The notes under the pieces were generated by a model. The model ran no database searches, was not told the DNA's origin, and saw only the letters and a list, made by a program, of their open reading frames with translations. Both the position numbers and the translations under genes were made by a program. Below are positions 45,679 through 54,147 of a stretch of 64,000 bases of DNA, one piece after another; the stretch's first letter is position 1; every line of letters starts with the position of its first letter. The stretch lies in contig NZ_JACHIU010000001.1 in NCBI RefSeq assembly GCF_014207705.1, forward strand, positions 3,898,501 through 3,962,500, read 5' to 3'. This DNA is from Sphaerisporangium rubeum (GTDB lineage Bacteria; Actinomycetota; Actinomycetes; Streptosporangiales; Streptosporangiaceae).

Positions 45679-48280
45679 GGTTCACCTCGACCACGTACTC
45701 GGTCACATGGCGGTGCTCGCCGGGCCGCTCGCCGGGCCGCTCGCCGGACCGCTCGCCGCCGCCGGCGATGACGACGGCCGCCTCGAAGTCCGGCAGCAGC
45801 TCATGGAAGACGACCATCGGCCCGCTGGTGTCCAGCCCTCGGTCGAACAGCGCGACCAGCGCGGGGTCGGCCAGATCGAGATATGTCGGTTTGGCGTGCC
45901 GCGCGAGGCGCAGCCGCTCGCGGACCTGTGTGCCGGGGGCCGACGAGGAGACGAAACACCGTTCCGGCAGGCCGTGAGAGGCGAACCACCCGGCGAGCGC
46001 CAGCAGGTGTGCCGCCTCCGAGTCGCCTTTGCCCCGGCGCGGGATCTGGCGACTCGGGACATACCAGGCGACCCGCGCCACGGTGACCCGGCCGACCGTC
46101 ACCCGGCCCCTGCGCACGACGTGGGACGGCACGGACTCGGGCCGCGGGGAGAAGACCGACTCCAGGTCCGTCACGGGGCTCGGCATGTCACCGAAGACCT
46201 GCAGCAACAGGCGTGCCGTACGCGGCAGCAGCATGGGAGCGACCATTCCCGTGTACACCGGCATGAGCCGGGTGCCGTACGTCATGTGCGTCAGGACGAG
46301 GCCACCGGGCTCGTGCCGGACCGCGAGGTCCCCCATGGCGCACGTGTCCGGACCACGCGGAACCGCGCCTGGATAGCCGAGCTCCTGGGCCGCCACCGGG
46401 GAACGCAGGTTGACGTTGCTGCCGAACAGCCCGGTGATCTCCACCGGCGTGCCGCGTTCCGTACCGAGGAGGCGGTTCTCCCCCACCGGAACGCCGGCGA
46501 CCCGCAGCAGGCGGTGCACGCGGCTGCGCATCGCGCCGTGCCCCGGGCCGAGACCGTTCAGCACCAGGCGTACCGGCGTGCCGTCCGGCGGGCCGATCGT
46601 CTGCACGAAACAGGACAGCGACCCCACCGGACGGACGAACGCGGGGCGGCCGGCCGCCGAGCCGGCCAGCACCTCCGGATCGATGGTCAGTGTGCCGGGG
46701 GTCTCGCGCAGCGGCCCGCGTACCGCGGCCAGCGCCGCGGTCCTGGCGTCCTGGAGTTCGCCGAGCCGGGGAACGGCGGGGGTGCGGCCGGCCGGGGGCC
46801 GCTCCTGCCACGGGTACATGAGCGCGTGCAGCTCGCCGGCCGGGGTGCCGGGGGCCGCTCGGTGGGTCCGCTCCGCGAGCGTCCGGTGGAACCGGCCGAA
46901 CGGCACCTGCTCGCCGGGGCCGAACCACTCCGCGAACAGGTCGGCGGCGAGCAGCCTCGCGACGCCGTCCCGGTCGAACACGGCCGCGAAATCGGTGATC
47001 ACGTGCAGATCGCGGAGAGCGGGACGCCAGGCGGCAAGGCCGAGCCACGGTCCGGGGGTGGTGAGCACGGCGTTCTCGTGGAAGAGGTTGCGATCAGGCA
47101 GGCGGTCGGCGTCGTTTCCCGCCAGCGCGGCGAACGCGGACCGGACCTCACGCCGCAGCGCCTCACGTTCCGGCACGCCGGCCGCCTCCGGGTAACGGGT
47201 GAGCGCCTCCTGCGCGGCGGCCAGTGCCTTGCCTGCCGGATGCGTGCCGAGCCGGTCGGCCAGGCCGGCGAGATGCGCGGCGGCCTGGTCGGCGACCGGG
47301 GGACGGAGCTCCAGCACGCCGAGGCCGGCCAGCCGGCCGAACGCGCCGCCGGCCCGGACACGCAGATCGTCGTGCGGCGGGCTCAGCAGCCGCCGGAGCG
47401 GCTCGGACGCGGCGACGCCGCGGTAGACGTCCTCCTGGCCGGTCAGGTACCAAAGGCGGCCGTCGTCCTCGTCGAGGCTCGGGTTGGGCCGCACGTCGAA
47501 GAGGGCCGCGAGCGTGTCGTCGGTTCGCGCGAGGCCGGTGAGCAGGCCGAGCAGCAGCGGCACGTTCGGCTCGACCGCGCCGCGCCACTCCCAGGGCCCG
47601 TCCCAGCGGACCGGCTCGCCGTCGTCGCTCCACTCGCCGAGCGCCGCCATCATGAAGGTCGCGTGCGGGCTGGTCTTCGCCACCACGCGGGCCAGATAGC
47701 GGGTGAGCCGTAGCGCGACCTGGCGCGGCGGTACGCCGCCGGCCGGCCCGGCCAGCCAGCGGCTCAGCGCGGCCGACATCTCCGGTCCCGCCTGGAGCAC
47801 GCCGAAGCGGAACGCGTCGGTGCCGGCCCACCGGCGCAGCGCCTCGCCGGCGTCCCGGCGCTCCTGGTCGAGCAGGCCGGGCAGCCGCGTGACGAGCGCG
47901 TCGTGCCGGTCGAGGTCCGCGACCCAGGCCGCGACGCGTGGATCGAGGCCGTGGCCGATCTCCACCGGCCAGGCGCGGCGTCCCGGCCGCTTCGCGTTGT
48001 ACAGCGCGCGCCGCAACGCCACCAGCGCCGGCCGCACCGGGCCCGGGCCTGCCGCGCCGATCACCGGTTCGAGTTCCCCCGCCAGCCGCCTCCCCTCGGC
48101 GGCCAGCCGGTCGCGGACCGCGAGGATCTCCTGGACGCTCCGCCATGTGGCCGCGCATCTCAGCTGCGCGAGCGCCGCCACCGGCAGCGCGGCGGCCCTG
48201 GCGACCACTGCCGCGTCCGCCGTGCGTCCCGGCGCGCCGATCTCGACGCGTCCCGGCAGGCCACGACGCGTCGAGACCAT
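45671..48280 (-). CDS. Split LanB glutamylation protein (Lant_dehydr_N, B-type)
   Basis: This 869-residue protein is a lantibiotic dehydratase N-terminal domain without the elimination domain. Such proteins use glutamyl-tRNA to glutamylate Ser and Thr of a precursor peptide. Family regions visible include the start RVEIGAPGRTADAAVVARA, RLTRYLARVVAKTSPHATFM, PLGRLGVLEL-like segments and FGSNVNLRSPVAAQELGYPG. It starts 11 bp after the precursor stop and is coupled to the C gene. The C-terminus holds an odd GERSGERPGERPGE repeat. A PEARL-type ligase is an alternative, but the separate elimination protein argues for dehydration. Confidence 0.85.
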   Translation of the reverse strand: MVSTRRGLPGRVEIGAPGRTADAAVVARAAALPVAALAQLRCAATWRSVQEILAVRDRLAAEGRRLAGELEPVIGAAGPGPVRPALVALRRALYNAKRPGRRAWPVEIGHGLDPRVAAWVADLDRHDALVTRLPGLLDQERRDAGEALRRWAGTDAFRFGVLQAGPEMSAALSRWLAGPAGGVPPRQVALRLTRYLARVVAKTSPHATFMMAALGEWSDDGEPVRWDGPWEWRGAVEPNVPLLLGLLTGLARTDDTLAALFDVRPNPSLDEDDGRLWYLTGQEDVYRGVAASEPLRRLLSPPHDDLRVRAGGAFGRLAGLGVLELRPPVADQAAAHLAGLADRLGTHPAGKALAAAQEALTRYPEAAGVPEREALRREVRSAFAALAGNDADRLPDRNLFHENAVLTTPGPWLGLAAWRPALRDLHVITDFAAVFDRDGVARLLAADLFAEWFGPGEQVPFGRFHRTLAERTHRAAPGTPAGELHALMYPWQERPPAGRTPAVPRLGELQDARTAALAAVRGPLRETPGTLTIDPEVLAGSAAGRPAFVRPVGSLSCFVQTIGPPDGTPVRLVLNGLGPGHGAMRSRVHRLLRVAGVPVGENRLLGTERGTPVEITGLFGSNVNLRSPVAAQELGYPGAVPRGPDTCAMGDLAVRHEPGGLVLTHMTYGTRLMPVYTGMVAPMLLPRTARLLLQVFGDMPSPVTDLESVFSPRPESVPSHVVRRGRVTVGRVTVARVAWYVPSRQIPRRGKGDSEAAHLLALAGWFASHGLPERCFVSSSAPGTQVRERLRLARHAKPTYLDLADPALVALFDRGLDTSGPMVVFHELLPDFEAAVVIAGGGERSGERPGERPGEHRHVTEYVVEVNHD

Positions 48281-48291
48281 GTCCGGGACGC

Positions 48292-48450
48292 TCAGATGAG
48301 CCAGCTGGTACGGCCGGTGATACCCGAAGCGCCTACCTCGGTGTTGCCGAGGCCCATGCCGAGGGCCTTCACGAGGTCCTCGCCGGGGAGCTCGACCGTC
48401 ATCACGTCGAGCGTGTCCAGATCGAGGCGGAGCGGTTCTTCTGTCGCCAT
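48292..48450 (-). CDS. Cys-free thiopeptide-like (pyritide-type) RiPP precursor, 52 aa
   Basis: I translated this small gene by hand. The leader begins MATEEPLRLDLDTLDVMTVE and ends LGMGLGNTEVGA. TEVGA matches the leader end of thiazolyl peptide precursors of the thiomuracin/GE2270 family (MTEVGAS or MPEVGAS). The inferred core is SGITGRTSWLI: Ser1, Thr4, Thr7 and Ser8 can be dehydrated, and there is no Cys, so no thiazole is possible. GGGAGAG lies 6 nt upstream of the ATG. It is first in an A-B-C-D operon with split LanB genes. Joining Dha1 with Dha8 would give a pyridine macrocycle with a Trp-Leu-Ile tail; this is inference. Confidence 0.88.
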   Translation of the reverse strand: MATEEPLRLDLDTLDVMTVELPGEDLVKALGMGLGNTEVGASGITGRTSWLI

Positions 48451-48901
48451 CTGCTCTCCCATTCTCACCCGCGGGAGCGGGCCATATCGGTGACGAGAAC
48501 CACGCTAAACAGGGCCAGGGGACCCGTCCATCCGGCCGATGGGTCCGAAATCACCGGATCGAATGACGGCCGAACAGGAATCGACTCTCCCTCGCGCCTC
48601 GGCGCGTAAGATGGCCTTCCTGAGCAGGCAGGCGTCACTGTCAGCATGTTTACAAGAACAGTCAGGCCCGCGATGGTGAGTATTTACTGTCCGCCGGAGT
48701 ACGGCCTCTTTTCGACACTCGTTCCGCTTTTGGGACGGACACGACAGAGGATTCCGGGGTAACCCCGCGGACCAGCGAGATTAACCGTCAATCAATATGT
48801 GTTACGTCTTTGTTTCGCGTAATCACGGAAAGGGTGCGCGGCGTCACGGAACGCCGCAGGACCCGGTGATGCCAGGCCCCGGCGAGACGCAGTGGTGACG
48901 C
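48451..48901 (-). promoter_or_regulatory. Leader and promoter region of the RiPP operon
   Basis: These 451 bp precede the precursor gene and are clearly AT-richer between about 48620 and 48840 than the rest of the window. A short dyad ACTGT...ACAGT (48633-48660) surrounds TTTACAAGA, and a CGGGG-TA-ACCCCG hairpin lies near 48755. The operon promoter should be here. No transporter, protease or regulator gene is hidden in it. Confidence 0.5.
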
Positions 48902-49597
48902 CTAGCCGGCCGCCTCGGGAACCGCCTTGGCGGCCGGGTCCGGCGGCGCCGGCTCCTCGGCGTCGCCGGTGTCGCTCGCGTCCGCGGTGTGCGCGGCGGC
49001 GGCGCGGGTGGCGCGGCGCTTGATGTACAGCGTGGTGCCGATGCCGAACAGGACGGCGACCACCAGGCCGACCCAGGAGAAGCCCTTGAGCCACCGCTCG
49101 GCCACGATGCCGAGGTAGTAGATCACCGCGGTGGTGCCGCCGGCCCACAGGATGCCGCCGAGCACGTTGGCGACAAGGAAACGCCAGTACGGCATGCGCA
49201 GCGCGCCGGCGAGCGGCCCGGCGAGGATGCGCAGCAACGCGATGAACCGGCCGAAGAACACGGCCCACATGCCCCACTTGTCGAACGACTCCCTGGCCTT
49301 CTGCAGGTGCGCGGGGCCGAAGTGCTTGGGGAACCGCCTGCCGAGCCGGTCGAACAGCGGCTGGCCGCCCTTGCGGCCGATGGCGTACCCGATGGAGTCG
49401 CCGATGATCGCGCCGACGCTCGCGCAGACCCCGACCCACAGGGGGTTGACGACGTGCTGCGCCGACAGCAGCGCCGCGCTGACCAGCACCACCTCGCCGG
49501 GCAGCGGGATGCCGAGGCTCTCCAGGCCGATGACCATCCCGACGAGCGCACAGATCCATAGGGGATCGATGGCCCGCAGCCATTCGTCGACATGCAT
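48902..49597 (-). CDS. DedA family membrane protein
   Basis: This 231-residue DedA/SNARE-associated protein is probably a polytopic lipid scramblase-like protein. The motifs are ESLGIPLPGEVVLVSAALL, GAIIGDSIGYAIGRKGGQP and FFGRFIALLRILAGPLAGAL, with the E, D and FxGR residues important in DedA proteins. A basic/Ala-rich C-terminal tail follows the last helix. It lies 10 bp downstream of menD on the same strand, so it is probably the last gene of that transcript. Confidence 0.9.
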   Translation of the reverse strand: MHVDEWLRAIDPLWICALVGMVIGLESLGIPLPGEVVLVSAALLSAQHVVNPLWVGVCASVGAIIGDSIGYAIGRKGGQPLFDRLGRRFPKHFGPAHLQKARESFDKWGMWAVFFGRFIALLRILAGPLAGALRMPYWRFLVANVLGGILWAGGTTAVIYYLGIVAERWLKGFSWVGLVVAVLFGIGTTLYIKRRATRAAAAHTADASDTGDAEEPAPPDPAAKAVPEAAG

Positions 49598-49607
49598 GGC
49601 TCACAGC

Positions 49608-51296
49608 CTATGTGGTGAGATGCTCCGACTCGCCGGTCGCCGTGAGAAAAGCCAGCACCGCCTCCTGCGCGGCCTCACGCATCGCCACGTGCACCGCGGC
49701 GTTCTCGGCGCGGTCGGTGCGGACCTCGACCATACGCGGTCCTTCGCCTCTGATGGCCTTCGGCAGGTCGCCGGCGGAGGTGAGCAACGTGTACGGGGTG
49801 CCGGTCGCCGCGGCGACGTAGGCGAGGTCGACGCCGTGCGGCGTGCCGAAGACCCGTTCGAACGGCGCGGTGAGCCCGGCCTGCGGCAGCAGCGAGAAGA
49901 TGCCGCCGCCGTCGTTGTTGACCACGACCAGGCACAGATCGGGACGCGGCTCGCGCGGGCCGAGGATCAGGCCGTTCTGGTCGTGCAGGAACGCGAGATC
50001 GCCGAGCAGCGCGTAGGAGGGGCCGTTGTGCGCGAGCGCGGCGCCGACCGCGGACGACACCAGGCCGTCGATGCCGGCCGCGCCGCGGTTGGCGAGCAGC
50101 CGCAGGCCGCGGCGGGGCCGCATGGCCTGGTCCAGGTCGCGGATCGGCATGGAGGACGCGCAGAACAGCAAAGCGTTGTTGGGCAGCGCCTCGGCCAGGT
50201 CGCGGGCCAGGCGCGGCTCGCTGATGCCGGAGTCGTCGAGCACGGCGTCCACGGCGTCCCGCGCGGCGGCCTCGGCCGACCGCCAGGACCGCAGCCAGGA
50301 GTCGTCCCCCGCGGCGACCGGGATCTCCACGGCGGGGGCGACCTGGGTGGCCGACCGGCTCGGGTCCGGCCAGCGGGACATGTCCGGGCTCACCACGATG
50401 TGCTCCCCCGCGCGGCCGAGCCAGCCGAGCAGCGGCCGGGACAGCGTGGGCCGGCCGAGCGTGACCACGACGTCCGGCACGTGCGCGTCGGCGAACTCCG
50501 GGATGCCGAGCAGGAAGTGGTACGCCGAGATGGAGTGGTCGCCGTACCGCGCGCCGCCGGTGGGTTCCGACAGCACCGGCCAGCCCGCCATGCCGGCGGC
50601 GGCGACGTACCGGCGGACGTTGGCGGCGCCGTCGCCGACGACGAGCACCCCGCGCCGCGTCGGCGCGACGTGCAGGCCCGCCGACGGCGGCGCCACGCGG
50701 GAGCGCACCCACGGACCGGAGGCCGCGCCGGTGAGCGGCTCGCTCCAGGTGTCGTCCCCGTCGGGGATCAGCGGCTCGCGGAACGCCAGGTTGAGGTGCA
50801 CGGGCCCCGGGTCGCCGGGGCCGAGGGACCGCTGGTAGGCGCGGCAGGTGAGCGAGCGCCAGTAGGCCACCTGGCCGGGACGGTCCTCCGGCACGCCGAC
50901 CTCGGCGAACCAGCGGACCGCGCCGCCGTACATCTTGATCTGGTCGATGGTCTGACTGGCACCGGTGTCGCGCAGTTCAGGCGGCCGGTCGGCGGTCAGC
51001 ACCAGCAGCGGCACCCCGGACTCGTGGGCCTCGATCACCGCCGGGTGGAAGTTGGCGGCGGCGGTCCCCGACGTGCACACCAGCGCGACCGGACGCTCGG
51101 ACCTGCGGGCCAGGCCGAGCGCGAGGAAAGACGCCGACCGCTCGTCGACGCGCACGTGCAGGCGGACCCGGGGGTCGGCGTGCGCGGCGATGGCCAGCGG
51201 CGCGGAGCGGGACCCGGGGGCCAGCACCACCTCGGTCAGGCCGCAGCGCACCAGCTCGTCGACCAGCACGGACGACAGCGCGGTCGCGGGGTTCAC
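49608..51296 (-). CDS. menD: 2-succinyl-5-enolpyruvyl-6-hydroxy-3-cyclohexene-1-carboxylate synthase
   Basis: This 562-residue ThDP enzyme condenses isochorismate with 2-oxoglutarate in menaquinone synthesis. The N-terminal signature is VVLAPGSRSAPLAIA, followed by VDERSASFLALGLAR and VCTSGTAAANFHPAV. The ThDP/Mg motif is LGDLAFLHDQNGL ... VVVNNDGGGIFSLLPQ. The start is a GTG at 51296. It is followed closely by dedA, and menB is upstream on the same strand. Confidence 0.95.
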   Translation of the reverse strand: MNPATALSSVLVDELVRCGLTEVVLAPGSRSAPLAIAAHADPRVRLHVRVDERSASFLALGLARRSERPVALVCTSGTAAANFHPAVIEAHESGVPLLVLTADRPPELRDTGASQTIDQIKMYGGAVRWFAEVGVPEDRPGQVAYWRSLTCRAYQRSLGPGDPGPVHLNLAFREPLIPDGDDTWSEPLTGAASGPWVRSRVAPPSAGLHVAPTRRGVLVVGDGAANVRRYVAAAGMAGWPVLSEPTGGARYGDHSISAYHFLLGIPEFADAHVPDVVVTLGRPTLSRPLLGWLGRAGEHIVVSPDMSRWPDPSRSATQVAPAVEIPVAAGDDSWLRSWRSAEAAARDAVDAVLDDSGISEPRLARDLAEALPNNALLFCASSMPIRDLDQAMRPRRGLRLLANRGAAGIDGLVSSAVGAALAHNGPSYALLGDLAFLHDQNGLILGPREPRPDLCLVVVNNDGGGIFSLLPQAGLTAPFERVFGTPHGVDLAYVAAATGTPYTLLTSAGDLPKAIRGEGPRMVEVRTDRAENAAVHVAMREAAQEAVLAFLTATGESEHLTT

Positions 51297-51370
51297 CTGC
51301 CCTCCTCGGGCACGGCCGCGCCACGGGCCCGGCGGGGACGCCGGGTCGCGGGCACGGGCAGACAGGTCAT

Positions 51371-52198
51371 CTAGGGACGGCGGGGGAATCTGGAGAAGTC
51401 GGGACGCCGCTTCTCCTTGAACGCGTCACGGCCCTCCTGCGCCTCCTCGCTCATGTAGTACAGCAGCGTGGCGTCCCCGGCGAACTGCTGCATGCCGGCG
51501 GCGCCGTCGCTGACCGCGTTGATGGCACCCTTGAGCATGCGCAGCGCCAGCGGCGACTTGTCCAGCATCTCGCGGCACCACTGGACGGTCTCGGCCTCCA
51601 GCTCGGCCAGCGGCACGACCTTGTTGACCAGGCCCATGGCCTCGGCCTCGGCCGCGTTGTAGAAACGGCACAGGTACCAGATCTCGCGGGCCTTCTTCAG
51701 GCCGACGGTCTCGGCGAGCAGCCACGCGCCGTACCCGCCGTCGAACGAGCCGACCTTGGGGCCGGTCTGCCCGAAGACGGCGTTGTCGGCGGCGATGGTG
51801 AGGTCGCAGCAGACGTGGAGCACGTGGCCGCCGCCGACCGCGTACCCGGCGACCATGGCGACGACCGGCTTCGGCAGGCGGCGGATCTGGATCTGCAGAT
51901 CAAGGACGTTGAGGCGGCCGATGCCGTCCGGGCCGACGTAGCCGTCGTCGCCGCGGATCTTCTGGTCGCCGCCGGAGCAGAACGCCTCGGTGCCGGCGCC
52001 GGTGAGAATGATCACACCGACCTCGCCGTCGTCCCGTGCGGCCTCGAAGGCGGCACGGAGCTCGAACAGCGTGGTGGGGCGGAAGGCGTTGCGCCGCTCG
52101 GGACGGTTGATGGTGATCTTCGCGATGCCTTCGCCGGTCTCGTAGATGATGTCCTCGTAGTCACCGGACCGCTTCCAGTCGACAGTGCTCACGGTCAC
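51371..52198 (-). CDS. menB: 1,4-dihydroxy-2-naphthoyl-CoA synthase
   Basis: This 275-residue crotonase-family enzyme closes the naphthoquinone ring from o-succinylbenzoyl-CoA. MenB hallmarks include [46 protein letters not shown], the bicarbonate-site region [16 protein letters not shown] and the C-terminal [14 protein letters not shown]. The start is a GTG at 52198. It is upstream of menD (74 bp gap) and divergent from menE across about 90 bp. Confidence 0.96.
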   Translation of the reverse strand: MTVSTVDWKRSGDYEDIIYETGEGIAKITINRPERRNAFRPTTLFELRAAFEAARDDGEVGVIILTGAGTEAFCSGGDQKIRGDDGYVGPDGIGRLNVLDLQIQIRRLPKPVVAMVAGYAVGGGHVLHVCCDLTIAADNAVFGQTGPKVGSFDGGYGAWLLAETVGLKKAREIWYLCRFYNAAEAEAMGLVNKVVPLAELEAETVQWCREMLDKSPLALRMLKGAINAVSDGAAGMQQFAGDATLLYYMSEEAQEGRDAFKEKRRPDFSRFPRRP

Positions 52199-52289
52199 AC
52201 TCGCTCCTCACTCACCTGCGCTCACCTGCGCGTCGCCCGGCCGGCGACTCGGGCGGGGGCGTGCATACGACGGGACTAACCTTACGACC

Positions 52290-53465
52290 GTGAGTGAGCG
52301 GCCTGTGCACGCGGTGGTGGCACCCCCCGGCGGCGGCCTCGCCGACCGGATACGCCTGGCGCTCGGCGGCGAGGGCCCCGCCGTGCTGCCGCTCGACCCG
52401 GGGCTGCCGGGCCCGGCGCTGCGCGCGGTGCTCGCGGAGCTGCGGCCCACCCATGTGGTCACACCGGAGGGCACCAGGGCCTACCCCGGCGGCGTGGCCG
52501 CGGCGCCGGGCACGGCGGTGATCATCGCGACGAGCGGGTCCACCGGCACCCCTAAAGGGGTGGAGCTTTCCGCCGCCGCGCTGATCGCCTCGGCGGAGGC
52601 GTCCCTGCGGCGGCTCGGGGCCCGGCCGGGGGAACGCTGGCTGTGCTGCCTGCCGCCGTCGCACGTCTCGGGGCTGCAGGTCCTGGTCCGGTCGGTGCTC
52701 TCCGGGACCGAGCCGCTGATCCATGAGCGCTTCTCCCCCGCCGCGGTCGCCGCGAGCGGCGCCGACCACGTGTCCCTGGTGCCGACGCAGCTGCGGCGCC
52801 TGCTCGACCACGGCGCCGGCCTGTCGCGGTTCCGCACCGTGCTGCTCGGCGGCGCCGCCGCGCCGCCTGACCTCGTCCGGCAGGCCGGCACGCGGGTCGT
52901 GACGACGTACGGCATGAGCGAGACCTGCGGCGGGTGCGTGTACGACGGCGTGCCGCTGGACGGCGTGGAGGCGGCGATCGGGCCCGGCGGACGCGTCAGG
53001 ATCCGGGGGCCGGTGCTGTTCTCCGGGTACCGGCTCGGGACGGCGCCGTCGAACCTCGAAGGCGGCTGGTACGTCACTACAGATGTGGGAGAGTTCCGGG
53101 ACGGCAGACTGCTCGTGCTCGGCCGCGCGGACGACGTCATCAACACCGGCGGCCGTAAGGTCGCCGCCGGGCCCGTCGCCGGGGTGCTCACGCGCCACCC
53201 GGCGGTACGCGACGCGGTGGTCATGGGACGGCCGCACCCGGAGTGGGGTGAGGAGGTGGTCGCGGTCGTCGTCCCGGCCGATCCCGCGGCGCCGCCGACG
53301 CTCGGGGAGCTGCGTGCCGCGGTCAAGGAGACGCTGCCGGGCTACGCGGCGCCGCGCGCGCTGGAGGTGCTCGACGGATTCCCCCTGCTCGCCAACGGAA
53401 AACACGACCTCGTAGCCATCCGTCGTACTATTTTCGGCTTTGCTGGCATGAAAGATGAATCTTGA
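52290..53465 (+). CDS. menE: o-Succinylbenzoate-CoA ligase
   Basis: This 391-residue AMP-forming ligase activates o-succinylbenzoate for MenB. The P-loop-like motif is IATSGSTGTPKGVEL, the A5 motif TTYGMSETCGG, the A7/A8 region TTDVGEFRDGRLLVLGRADDV, and the catalytic Lys is in ANGKHDLVAIR. It is short for the family, as usual for actinobacterial MenE. The GTG at 52290 is used; the frame is open upstream into the menB promoter. Confidence 0.93.
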   Translation: MSERPVHAVVAPPGGGLADRIRLALGGEGPAVLPLDPGLPGPALRAVLAELRPTHVVTPEGTRAYPGGVAAAPGTAVIIATSGSTGTPKGVELSAAALIASAEASLRRLGARPGERWLCCLPPSHVSGLQVLVRSVLSGTEPLIHERFSPAAVAASGADHVSLVPTQLRRLLDHGAGLSRFRTVLLGGAAAPPDLVRQAGTRVVTTYGMSETCGGCVYDGVPLDGVEAAIGPGGRVRIRGPVLFSGYRLGTAPSNLEGGWYVTTDVGEFRDGRLLVLGRADDVINTGGRKVAAGPVAGVLTRHPAVRDAVVMGRPHPEWGEEVVAVVVPADPAAPPTLGELRAAVKETLPGYAAPRALEVLDGFPLLANGKHDLVAIRRTIFGFAGMKDES

Positions 53466-53544
53466 CCACAATGTCCGGTCAAGGGAACCAGAAGTCGCAT
53501 CCGGCGCGTCATACCGGCGAACCGGACCCAGGAAGGACGACGTC

Positions 53545-53889
53545 TTGATCAAGCCGACCCGCAACATGTGGATCTCCGCCGGCATCGCCGGAGTGATCCT
53601 CGCCGGGGGCATCTCCGTCGCGGCCGCGGCCACCTCGGGAGGACTGGGCAACGGACGCCCCAGCGGCACCTCGACCGACGCGCCAGGCGAGGCGCCGGGA
53701 CGCATCCCCGGCCCCGAGGTCCCGCAGAACGCCGAACCGACCCGCTCGCCCGAGGAGTTCGTGGTCCGCGAGGACCTCGACGGCGACCCCAAGAAGGTCG
53801 CCGAGTTCTGGACCGAGAAGCGCCTGGAAGACGCCGAGCCACTCCCCATCCCGGTCCTCACGCCTGACAAGCCCAAGAAGAAGGACTGA
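53545..53889 (+). CDS. Small secreted or membrane-anchored protein of unknown function
   Basis: This is a 114-residue protein. The TTG at 53545 is chosen because AGGAAGGACG lies just upstream; no better start exists before the signal-like helix MWISAGIAGVILAGGISVAAAA. The rest is Pro/Gly-rich then acidic (SPEEFVVREDLDGDPKKVAEFW) and ends in KPKKKD. I recognise no domain. A very strong terminator follows 30 bp later, which separates it from the sigma factor gene. Confidence 0.7.
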   Translation: MIKPTRNMWISAGIAGVILAGGISVAAAATSGGLGNGRPSGTSTDAPGEAPGRIPGPEVPQNAEPTRSPEEFVVREDLDGDPKKVAEFWTEKRLEDAEPLPIPVLTPDKPKKKD

Positions 53890-53918
53890 CGACCGCACCG
53901 CCACCAGGGGCTACCAGC

Positions 53919-53955
53919 GCGAGAGGCGGGCCGCCGCGGGCGGCCCGCCTCTCGC
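53919..53955 (+). terminator. 17-bp-stem terminator
   Basis: GCGAGAGGCGGGCCGCC and GGCGGCCCGCCTCTCGC are perfect complements with a GCG loop, 30 bp after the preceding stop codon. It is one of the strongest hairpins in the window. Confidence 0.85.
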
Positions 53956-54147
53956 CATGCGGGGACCCCGCGCGCCGCAGGAGGAGTGCGACCAGGGAAG
54001 ATGGGTAACAGAGGACGGCGGTGCCGATGGGTCCCCACGCGGACGCCGGGAACAAACGGCGTCCTGAAACGTTATTGATACTGGTGCGCCTGGATGCCGC
54101 GCCACCCCATCGAACGTAGAGAACTCCGTGACGGAGGAGGTGTGCTC

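Noticed and set aside
45671-48280. PEARL-type amino-acid ligase as the main reading of the 869-aa LanB
   Set aside because: A separate elimination-type protein with the conserved Arg and His is coupled downstream, and the leader is of thiopeptide type; still kept as a minor alternative.
43550-48450. Class I lanthipeptide or azole-containing thiopeptide cluster
   Set aside because: There is no LanC cyclase, no YcaO cyclodehydratase or dehydrogenase, and the precursor core has no Cys for lanthionine or thiazole formation.
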